14,688 nucleotides of DNA, taken from positions 1-14,688 of the forward strand of contig JAGBCG010000138.1 in the NCBI GenBank assembly GCA_017938055.1, given 5' to 3'. The position numbers and the translations under genes were made by a program. Below the pieces are notes generated by a model that did not search any database, had not been told where the DNA came from, and saw only the letters and a program-made list of their open reading frames with translations. The DNA comes from Clostridia bacterium. Lineage in GTDB: Bacteria > Bacillota > Clostridia > Oscillospirales > CAG-382. Below, piece by piece: positions 7,669 through 13,007 of the stretch (position 1 is the stretch's first letter; each line of letters opens with the position of its first letter).

Positions 7669-8019
7669 ATGAACACAGACAAGATTTTAGCAGAAGCAAT
7701 CGCAAAGGACTATGCTCCCAAGGACAACTCGAAAATTATTGCCCTTAAAAAGCTCGATAACAAAGCAAAACTCCCCGCCACAATTTTTACCTACTCTTTT
7801 GGTATTGTAGCAGCACTTGTATTTGGTACCGGAATGTGCTTGGCAATGCGTGTTATCGGTAGCGGTATGGCCGGTATGGTACTTGGAATTATTATTGGCA
7901 TTATCGGTATGATTGGTTGTGCTGTAAATTATCCGATTTATAAGAAATTGCTTGAAAAAGGAAAAGCAAAATATGCTTATGAAATTGTTCAGCTTGCTCG
8001 GGAAATTGCCGACAAATAA
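7669..8019 (+). CDS. Small conserved two-TM membrane protein of unknown function
   Basis: The 116-aa protein starts at ATG 7669 with AAGGAGG upstream at good spacing. Residues 1-35 are hydrophilic and basic, with a Y-A-P-K-D-N-S-K-I-I-A-L-K-K-L-D-N-K-A-K pattern. Residues about 38-63 and 68-90 are hydrophobic helices rich in Gly (V-I-G-S-G-M-A-G-M-V-L-G-I-I-I-G), and a charged tail ends in E-I-V-Q-L-A-R-E-I. Proteins of this shape are common in Clostridia and are sometimes labelled dihydropteridine reductase in databases; nothing in the sequence supports an enzyme. The next gene, a TetR regulator, begins 27 nt after the stop and shares the promoter at 7535-7563, so the two are probably one operon, with the regulator possibly controlling this protein. 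Confidence 0.8.
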   Translation: MNTDKILAEAIAKDYAPKDNSKIIALKKLDNKAKLPATIFTYSFGIVAALVFGTGMCLAMRVIGSGMAGMVLGIIIGIIGMIGCAVNYPIYKKLLEKGKAKYAYEIVQLAREIADK

Positions 8020-8046
8020 ATAATTTTTTTTGCAAGGAGTGGTGAT

Positions 8047-8643
8047 ATGAATAAATCCGAAAGTAAATATTTTAATACTGCCACAAAAATGGACCTTGCA
8101 TTGATTTCTTTGCTTAAAAAGAAACCCTTTGAATATATCACCGTAAGCGAGATTTGTGAAATGGCGGGAGTAAATCGCTCAACATTTTACCTGCATTATG
8201 AAACTATCGCAGATTTGCTACACGAAACGGCACGATACTTGCTTGACGATTTTTTGTCCTATTTCACAAATGATGTAAAGTCTATTTCATTCAATCTTGC
8301 GGATTGTGAACTTGATGAGCTGTTTTTTATTCGTGACAAGTATTTGACACCATATTTGACATACATCAAAGAACACAAGCAAGTATTTGGTACTATGTTA
8401 TCTCATGTACATACGTTTAGGTTTGAAGATGTTTATAAGCGAATGTTTGAAAACATATTCAATCCCATATTAGATAGATTTCACTATCCGTACCAGGACA
8501 GAAAATATGTTATGATGTATTATTTGAACGGCATCAACGCATTAGTACTTGAATGGCTCAAAGATGACTGTGAAAAAAGCATTGATGAAGTGTCAAAAAT
8601 GATAAGCGTATGTATTTATGGATTAAATAACTCGGTTAATTGA
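8047..8643 (+). CDS. TetR/AcrR-family transcriptional regulator
   Basis: The 198-aa protein starts at ATG 8047 behind CAAGGAG. The N-terminal helix-turn-helix (about residues 14-60) is clear: a helix A-L-I-S-L-L-K-K-K-P-F, then I-T-V-S-E-I-C-E-M-A-G-V-N-R-S-T-F-Y-L-H-Y with the family's conserved S/T-F-Y-x-H-Y recognition-helix end. Residues 60-198 are helical and would bind a ligand or a partner; no family of ligand can be named. TetR-type proteins usually repress their own operon and a neighbouring gene; here the partner would be the two-TM protein 27 nt upstream. Its stop is directly followed by the terminator and repeat starting at 8650. Confidence 0.9.
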   Translation: MNKSESKYFNTATKMDLALISLLKKKPFEYITVSEICEMAGVNRSTFYLHYETIADLLHETARYLLDDFLSYFTNDVKSISFNLADCELDELFFIRDKYLTPYLTYIKEHKQVFGTMLSHVHTFRFEDVYKRMFENIFNPILDRFHYPYQDRKYVMMYYLNGINALVLEWLKDDCEKSIDEVSKMISVCIYGLNNSVN

Positions 8644-8658
8644 GAACTTGAACAGATA

Positions 8659-8693
8659 AGAGCGAAGGAAAATCCTCCGCTCTTGTTATATTT
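8659..8693 (+). terminator. Terminator-like hairpin ending unit A
   Basis: AGAGCGAAGGA (8659-8669) pairs with TCCTCCGCTCT (8673-8683) across an AAA loop, with one A-C mismatch, followed by TGTTATATTT. The tail is only moderately U-rich. The tail itself is one arm of an 11-bp inverted repeat with AAATATAACAA (8711-8721). Confidence 0.65.
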
Positions 8694-8723
8694 CGGGACA
8701 ATCGACAGTAAAATATAACAAAC

Positions 8724-8910
8724 AAATTCGCTTTTGCTTTAGCTAAATTTTGCAACAAGTTGCAAAGCGAAATAATTGCTTCGCAATAGCTAAATTGTTT
8801 CTAACGAAACAGCTAAATTAAATTCGCCATTAGCGTGCGAAGCACATTTAGTTGCCGCAGGCAATTTAGCTGAGCTTGCTCAATTTAGCTCGCGGAATGC
8901 GAATTTAGCT
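8724..8910. repeat. Mini-hairpin array, copy 1
   Basis: Same layout as 9781-9967 (see that entry): three AGCTAAATT-type spacers, a centre, then four ATTTAGCT/AATTTAGCT spacers, with short stem-loops between them. The outer AAATTCGCTTT arm no longer pairs perfectly with its partner, and the CGCG stem has a G-T pair. Confidence 0.85.
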
Positions 8911-8948
8911 AAAAAGACATTTTTCTTAACGAAAAATGTCTTTTTTTT
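8911..8948. terminator. Bidirectional terminator, copy 1
   Basis: A5 plus GACATTTTTC (8916-8925) pairs with GAAAAATGTC (8931-8940) plus T8, loop TTAAC. On the minus strand it would end a transcript coming through the tRNA-Thr 3' part; on the plus strand, one coming out of the hairpin array. Confidence 0.8.
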
Positions 8949-8995
8949 GGAGCTGGTGGCGTGACTCGAACACGTGACCTTTTGATTACGAATCA
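8948..8995 (-). other. tRNA-Thr(CGT) 3' fragment, copy 1: probable attachment-site core
   Basis: Read on the minus strand the 48 nt hold the end of the anticodon stem (TGA), loop TTCGTAA with anticodon CGT, variable loop AGGTC, T arm ACGTG-TTCGAGT-CACGC (one A-C mismatch), 3' acceptor strand CACCAGC, discriminator T and encoded CCA. No D arm or 5' acceptor GCTGGTG precedes it at 8996-9040, so this is not a gene. The identity between the two copies stops at tRNA position 29, a typical limit for tRNA-targeting integrase cores. Confidence 0.8.
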
Positions 8996-9140
8996 ACAGG
9001 TCTAAATAGCCCCTTTGACACTCTTAATATTGGTCTTTACAACGTTTTTTTCGGTCGGCATTGACCGAAACGGTAATTGATGAACGAAAACCTCGCCATT
9101 AGGTGCTACTGATTACGTTTTTATTGTATCATAAGATTAT
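8996..9140. other. Spacer at the left end of unit B with a promoter-like element and inverted repeat
   Basis: No gene. TTGACA (9015-9020), 17 nt, TACAAC (9038-9043) would fit a plus-strand promoter. Right after it TTTCGGTC (9049-9056) pairs with GACCGAAA (9063-9070) across a 6-nt loop, without a T-run after it. No match to the sequence right of the second tRNA fragment was seen. Confidence 0.4.
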
Positions 9141-9186
9141 GAACATTTCAAGGTTGATTGAATTATTTACATTTTTGTGCTATAAT
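9141..9186 (+). promoter_or_regulatory. Promoter block of cassette unit B
   Basis: TTGAAT (9158-9163), 17-nt spacer, perfect TATAAT (9181-9186). It is homologous to the unit A promoter at 7518-7563 over the whole block from GAACATTTCAAGG, and weaker similarity seems to continue some 30 bp downstream (GAAAGATA versus TAAAGATA). It drives the acetyltransferase gene at 9245. Confidence 0.82.
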
Positions 9187-9244
9187 TATAGTGAAAGATA
9201 TTTGTAATCAGTTCGATAAATTTTGAATTTGTGGGAGAGAAAAA

Positions 9245-9688
9245 TTGATTACATTAAGAAATTTTACCGTTGATGATGCATTAGAATTCCAACAAAAGCA
9301 AAGTGCAAATATGTCCCTCGATGAAGTTAAATCATTATTGACAAAATGGCAAGAAAAAAAGTTTGAAGGCAAATATTGCGAAATGTTTGCTGTTACAAAT
9401 GATGAAGGAATTGTTGGCATGATATCGTTGTATCAACATTCCGAGAATGTTATTTCCTGCGGTCCCGAAATATTTGAGCATTATCGCAAACAAGGGATGG
9501 GTATGGAAGCCATGATACTTGCAATGAAAATAGCAAAAAACAAAGGATATAAATTAATCTCACAACAAATTCGAGTAAATAACACTGCAAGTATTGCACT
9601 GCATAAAAAGTTGGGTTTTGAAACAGATGAATACATCTATAAAAATAGACACAACAATGATGTTCAGATTTTTATAAAGTTATTGTAA
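9245..9688 (+). CDS. GNAT-family N-acetyltransferase
   Basis: The 147-aa protein uses a TTG start at 9245 with GGGAGAG (9233-9239) at normal spacing; no in-frame ATG lies near. The opening I-T-L-R-N-F-T-V-D-D-A is typical of GNAT enzymes. Motif A, with the acetyl-CoA pyrophosphate loop, is Y-R-K-Q-G-M-G-M-E-A-M (80-90), matching R/Q-x-x-G-x-G/A. Motif B is N-N-T-A-S-I-A-L-H-K-K-L-G-F (112-125). The length is normal for a single domain. The acceptor is unknown; ribosomal-protein, amino acid or drug acetylation are all possible. It is the only cargo of unit B, between the shared promoter block and the shared 3' block, which suggests it came as a passenger gene. Confidence 0.9.
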   Translation: MITLRNFTVDDALEFQQKQSANMSLDEVKSLLTKWQEKKFEGKYCEMFAVTNDEGIVGMISLYQHSENVISCGPEIFEHYRKQGMGMEAMILAMKIAKNKGYKLISQQIRVNNTASIALHKKLGFETDEYIYKNRHNNDVQIFIKLL

Positions 9689-9715
9689 GACAAATATTAA
9701 TTTGTCGAACAGATG

Positions 9716-9750
9716 AGAGCGGAGGAAAATCCTCCGCTCTTGTTATATTT
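9716..9750 (+). terminator. Terminator-like hairpin ending unit B
   Basis: A perfect 11-bp stem, AGAGCGGAGGA (9716-9726) with TCCTCCGCTCT (9730-9740), loop AAA, then TGTTATATTT. The tail forms a second perfect 11-bp stem, TTGTTATATTT (9740-9750) with AAATATAACAA (9768-9778). Confidence 0.7.
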
Positions 9751-9780
9751 CGGGACAATCGACAGTAAAATATAACAAAC

Positions 9781-9967
9781 AATTTCGCTTTTGCTTTAGC
9801 TAAATTTTGCAACAAGTTGCAAAGCGAAATTATTGCTTCGCAATAGCTAAATTGTTTCTAACGAAACAGCTAAATTAAATTCGCCATTAGCGTGCGAAGC
9901 ACATTTAGCTGCCGCAGGCAATTTAGCTGAGCTTGCTCAATTTAGCTCGCGGAACGCGAATTTAGCT
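9781..9967. repeat. Branched mini-hairpin array, copy 2
   Basis: Outer stem AATTTCGCTTT (9781-9791)/AAAGCGAAATT (9821-9831) encloses GCAAC-AA-GTTGC. Then come ATTGC-TTC-GCAAT (9832-9844), TGTTTC-TAAC-GAAACA (9853-9868), GTGC-GAA-GCAC (9892-9902), TGCC-GCA-GGCA (9910-9920), GAGC-TT-GCTC (9929-9938) and CGCG-GAA-CGCG (9948-9958). Spacers are AGCTAAATT at 9798, 9845 and 9868, then (C/A)ATTTAGCT at 9902, 9920, 9939 and 9959. The spacers in the left half are the reverse complement of those in the right half, so the array could also fold as one large branched cruciform. Stem sequences differ while architecture is kept. No protein is encoded. Confidence 0.9.
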
Positions 9968-10006
9968 AAAAAAGACATTTTTCTTAACGAAAAATGTCTT
10001 TTTTTT
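9968..10006. terminator. Bidirectional terminator, copy 2
   Basis: A6 plus GACATTTTTC (9974-9983) pairs with GAAAAATGTC (9989-9998) plus T8, loop TTAAC: a 16-bp stem with a U-tail on both strands. On the minus strand it is the first strong terminator after the integrase gene. Confidence 0.82.
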
Positions 10007-10053
10007 GGAGCTGGTGGCGTGACTCGAACACGTGACCTTTTGATTACGAATCA
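10006..10053 (-). other. tRNA-Thr(CGT) 3' fragment, copy 2: probable attachment-site core of the integrative element
   Basis: Identical to 8948-8995. The integrase gene ends 114 bases to the right, the usual place for an int gene relative to its att site. The sequence to the right (10054-10090) does not supply the 5' half of a tRNA, so a full tRNA-Thr should lie at the other end of the element, beyond this window. Confidence 0.8.
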
Positions 10054-10063
10054 CAGCCGACGA

Positions 10064-10152
10064 CTCAAAAAAGCCTTATAAATAGGGACTTTTGAGCATT
10101 TTTGTCCTGTTGCCATGATGCCAACCGTTGCCCAACTTTTTACAACTTTTTT
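10064..10152. other. Integrase-proximal repeats: inverted repeat and GTTG/CAAC boxes
   Basis: CTCAAAA (10064-10070) and TTTTGAG (10090-10096) form a 7-bp inverted repeat 11 bases from the att core. Then GTTG/CAAC boxes occur at 10109, 10122, 10127, 10133 and 10143, the last two as a tandem CAACTTTTT pair 10 bp apart. Such clusters between core and int are where tyrosine-integrase arm sites usually lie; binding is inferred. Confidence 0.45.
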
Positions 10153-10166
10153 GATTATTATGATTA

Positions 10167-11705
10167 TTAATCAAGTATATACTTTTGAGCGTTCTTCTGA
10201 TTAATTCTATCGTAGTATTCATCACACGCCGAAAGTGCTTGTTCTTGCGTCATATGATTATAAATTGATGTGACTACAGTTGACGTGTTGTCACCTAGCA
10301 TTTGCTGAACTACTTGTATAGATAAACCTTCTAAAAACATTCTAGTACACACAGTATGTCTGAAACGATAAAGCATAAAGTGCATATCTTGAATACCAGC
10401 TTTCTTAACAAAGCGTTGGATTAGGCATTTGTTTGAACTTGCACTCCTGAATTCTCCTTTTTCATTTGGGAATACATATATACTATCTCTCATAGCAACG
10501 GGCATAGTGTTAAGCTCTTTACGCCAATCAAGCAAAGCTTGAATTGCTAAATCAGACAAACCAACCCTTCTGACACCAGATGCACTTTTTGTAGGTCCAA
10601 TCACTTCGTACGATTTGGGCTTTTTTCTTAAATCTTTAATTACTTCGTATCTTTCTATAACAGCATGCTTTATATCAACTGTCTTTTTGTCAAAATCAAC
10701 ATTTTTCCATTCCATTGCCCTTAGTTCTCTCGGCCTCATCCCCGTACACTCCAGAACGCAAATCATCGGGTAAAGTATTTTGTTACAGTATGCTTTGGAT
10801 TCTTTTAAAATCAAAGCAATTTCTTCGTCGGTTTATGGTAATCTGTAATTTTCAATTTCCACTTTACTTGCAGGCATTTTTAATCTTATGAACGGATTCT
10901 TTGGTATCAATTCGTTGTAATAGGCTTCTTCCATAATCATTTTGGTAGTATTATAAGCCTTTTTTATAGATACCTTTCCATATCTATACGAAAGATTGTT
11001 AAACGTGCCTATCAATTTATCTCTATCGATATCAACCATTTTAACATTGCCTATGCTTTCTAATACAGGAACTAATGAAATTCGATATCCATCTATTGTT
11101 CTTGAAACAGCTTTTCCTATGCCTCTGTTAAGAATCATCTTTGCATATTCTTCAAAGGTCATATCTGTATATAAAGCGTTAGAAACTTCAAGAGTTGTAT
11201 TAGACGAAACAGGATTTTGCTGATGAATGTATTCACCGTTGAGTTCTGCTAATCTTTGATTAAGATAACGTTCTGCTTCTTCTCTCGTCTTAAAACGTTT
11301 GCTTGGACGTAACCTTTTGCCATCAGGACTTCTGCCCATATCAATCTGTGCCATATAGGCACCATCTTTAAGAGCAGAAACACTACCCGTATATCTCTTA
11401 ACGAACACACTATCATCCTCACAATCTGTAAATTCACTTTGTTGACTATAGTATATCGTATTTTCTATTGTTTGTCCGCTGGCAAGTTGCCCAAAATGAG
11501 CGGCGCTCTGCTCACCAGTTACTTCGGACAAGGCATATCTTGATATATACGTCTTACCCGACACATTTACCGCTTTCAACAAACCAGTGTCAATGAGGTC
11601 TTGTATAACCTTTTTAGGAACGCCTAAAAATCTTGATGCATCCTGAACCGACAAAAGAATTTTATCACTATTTATATTACTACTTATATTATTTTCTACT
11701 AACAT
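10167..11705 (-). pseudogene. int: Tyrosine recombinase/integrase interrupted by one in-frame TAA
   Basis: Two segments, 11705-10833 (290 codons before the stop) and 10832-10167, are in the same frame and are separated only by TAA (10833-10835) after ...N-Y-R-L-P; reading on gives T-D-E-E-I-A-L-I-L-K. A TTG at 10814 could restart weakly. The start is ATG 11705 with GGAGG at good spacing. Domains: an N-terminal excisionase/MerR-like HTH (about 15-65), an arm-binding domain (about 105-160: Y-M-A-Q-I-D-M-G-R-S-P-D-G-K-R), a core-binding helical domain (about 183-285), then the catalytic domain with G-M-R-P-R-E-L (Arg I), P-T-K-S-A-S-G-V-R-R (Lys), L-Y-R-F-R-H-T (Arg II) and I-Y-N-H (Tyr nucleophile). 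The usual box II His is Tyr and the LGH His is Asp (L-G-D-N-T). Full length would be about 511 aa. It is probably inactive unless the stop is read through. Confidence 0.85.
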
Positions 11706-12019
11706 TTTCGAAAATCCTCCTATAACTAAAAATTTTAAAAATAAAAGAATTTTCCTTAGTTTTGATATTCCTCTGCAATGTTACATTGCAGATTATAGAC
11801 CCATAAGCATTTTCCTCCTTAATTCTAAATTTCTATTATCTATGTAAAGGCACAAAAAAGACGTGCCGAAAGCAAAGCCTACAGCACGCCAAATAAATTC
11901 AGTAGAATATATTTAGTTTTATAGTCAATAAAAAACTAATTTCAAAGTAAAATTAGAACCACCAACCACCGTCCGCCACCTTTATCACTACAAAAGTGCC
12001 GAGTCGCTTTTACGACCAT
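11706..12019 (-). promoter_or_regulatory. Long structured 5' leader of the integrase transcript
   Basis: About 315 nt from the predicted start to the int ATG, with no long gene. In transcript order it holds hairpin GTCG...CGAC; a G-rich tract (complement of 11959-11980) with seven or eight GG pairs; GGCAC...GTGCC (about 11848-11866); a strong GGAGG (11814-11818) before a mini-frame MLMGL (11810-11793), whose second Met is the better spaced; an 8-bp hairpin CTGCAATG/CATTGCAG (11773-11791); then AT-rich sequence and the int RBS. A second promoter-like TTGAAA-16-TATAAA occurs on this strand around 11920-11945. This may be attenuation or leader-peptide control; the role is inferred. Confidence 0.45.
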
Positions 12020-12025
12020 GCGGGT

Positions 12026-12054
12026 ATTATATCACAAGAAAAAATAAAATGCAA
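12026..12054 (-). promoter_or_regulatory. Promoter of the integrase transcript
   Basis: Minus strand: TTGCAT (12049-12054), 17-nt spacer ending in TGA, TATAAT (12026-12031), giving an extended -10 (TGnTATAAT). Confidence 0.75.
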
Positions 12055-12120
12055 GAACCACAGCATAATTTTTTTAGAAGATTTTCATCATCATAGTAAA
12101 AATAGATTATACCCGAAATA

Positions 12121-12137
12121 TACATACGAATTATGTA
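12121..12137. repeat. Short inverted repeat upstream of the serine recombinase
   Basis: TACATA, 5-nt centre CGAAT, TATGTA. It lies between the divergent int and recombinase promoters. It could be an operator or half of a recombination site; the evidence is symmetry and position only. Confidence 0.3.
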
Positions 12138-12196
12138 AAAAATAAATGGGTTTGCTGGTTAAAATGACAGTTTGTAAAGCAACTCTATATTTTTAA

Positions 12197-12225
12197 TTGA
12201 CGAATACCTTCTGAAGAGTTATGAT
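12197..12225 (+). promoter_or_regulatory. Promoter of the serine recombinase gene
   Basis: TTGACG (12197-12202), 17-nt spacer, TATGAT (12220-12225); the TTG start codon is 31 bases further on. Confidence 0.8.
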
Positions 12226-12256
12226 GTGACCAACAAACAGAGAGGAAGTGTAAATA

Positions 12257-12823
12257 TTGAACGTTTCGTATATCAGAGTGTCAACCATCGACCAAAACAC
12301 CGCACGTCAGGAAGAAGGACTCAAGCCGTATAACATAGAGAAATCATTTATAGAAAAAATATCTGGCAAAAATGCCAAACGCCCCGAACTACAGAAAGCA
12401 TTAGAGTTCTGCCGTGAGGGCGATATACTCTATGTGTGGGACTTTTCAAGACTCGCTAGAAGTACGATAGATTTATTAAATATTGCTGAACTACTAACAT
12501 CAAAAGGAGTCACCCTCGTTTCTATAAAGGAGAATATAGATACAAGTACCCCGCAAGGAAAATTGATGCTTACGCTAATTGGAGCCATAGCTGAATTCGA
12601 AAGAACATCGCTCTTGGAGAAGCAACGGGAAGGCATAGCCATTGCTAAAGTCGCAGGTAAGTATAAGGGAAGAAAGCCCATAAAAGTAGATGACTTCAAA
12701 CAATATTATGATGACTATATGCAACGACGAATAAACAAGAGCCAACTTGCAAAGAAGTTGAAGATTAGTAGACCAATACTAAACAAACTTTTTAATGAGT
12801 ATATCCAAACAAACAGCATATAA
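12257..12823 (+). CDS. Small serine recombinase (resolvase/invertase family)
   Basis: The 188-aa protein starts at TTG 12257 with GAGGAAG (from 12242) upstream. Residues 1-140 are the catalytic domain: Y-I-R-V-S-T with Arg7 and nucleophile Ser9, the Q-N-T-A-R-Q-E segment, L-Y-V-W-D-F-S-R-L-A-R-S with the conserved arginines, and the long E helix (A-E-F-E-R-T-S-L-L-E-K-Q-R-E-G-I). G-K-Y-K-G-R-K-P (about 138-145) leads into a C-terminal HTH (about 160-183: N-K-S-Q-L-A-K-K-L-K-I-S-R-P-I-L-N-K-L). The size is normal for resolvases and DNA invertases, too small for a large serine integrase. It probably resolves or inverts DNA within the element; no paired site could be assigned. It is divergent from the integrase and has its own promoter and a terminator at 12937. 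Confidence 0.92.
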   Translation: MNVSYIRVSTIDQNTARQEEGLKPYNIEKSFIEKISGKNAKRPELQKALEFCREGDILYVWDFSRLARSTIDLLNIAELLTSKGVTLVSIKENIDTSTPQGKLMLTLIGAIAEFERTSLLEKQREGIAIAKVAGKYKGRKPIKVDDFKQYYDDYMQRRINKSQLAKKLKISRPILNKLFNEYIQTNSI

Positions 12824-12936
12824 ATTATGCAACTTTTTAGGACTTCATCAAAAAATGATATTTATTTAAATTTACTACCAAAACAAAAAGCTTCAAAAGC
12901 ATCTCTTTTTTCAATGCTTAATAAAGGTCACTTGCA

Positions 12937-12969
12937 AAAATAACCCCTGACTCGTTCAGGGGTTATTTT
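12937..12969. terminator. Bidirectional terminator between the recombinase and the SIR2 operon
   Basis: A perfect 14-bp stem, AAAATAACCCCTGA (12937-12950) with TCAGGGGTTATTTT (12956-12969), loop CTCGT. U-rich ends on both strands serve the convergent genes ending at 12823 and 13008. Confidence 0.9.
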
Positions 12970-13007
12970 ATGTAAAATATTTATGGTTTCATAAAACTAC
13001 TAAAAGC

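Larger units (their letters stand above)
8650..8995. repeat. 346-bp direct repeat, copy 1 (unit A 3' block)
   Basis: It matches 9707-10053 with six substitutions (at 8658, 8665, 8726, 8774, 8852, 8898) and one A missing in the A-run at 8911. In order it holds a terminator hairpin, an 11-bp inverted repeat, a mini-hairpin array, a bidirectional terminator and a tRNA-Thr 3' fragment. Three of the changes break base pairs that are intact in copy 2 (A-C in the first stem, two mismatches in the third), so this copy looks like the more decayed one. It starts seven bases after the TetR stop. Confidence 0.95.
9707..10053. repeat. 347-bp direct repeat, copy 2 (unit B 3' block)
   Basis: Near-identical to 8650-8995 (offset 1057). 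All the stems in this copy are perfect, so it is probably closer to the ancestral form. It begins 19 bases after the acetyltransferase stop and ends at the tRNA-derived core next to the integrase region. Confidence 0.95.

Noticed and set aside
8948..8995. Functional tRNA-Thr gene on the minus strand
   Set aside because: Only the 3' 48 nt exist; no D arm or matching 5' acceptor strand precedes either copy.
9781..9967. CRISPR array
   Set aside because: The constant parts are only 8-9 nt, change orientation at the centre, and the variable parts are self-complementary hairpins of about 10 nt, not spacers.
8650..10053. Insertion sequence or MITE bounded by the repeats
   Set aside because: The repeats are direct, not terminal inverted; no transposase or target duplication is seen, and each ends in a tRNA-derived core.
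10167..10814. Independent 215-aa integrase gene
   Set aside because: It is the same frame as the upstream segment, separated by one stop, and together they make one integrase. The TTG start has no good RBS.
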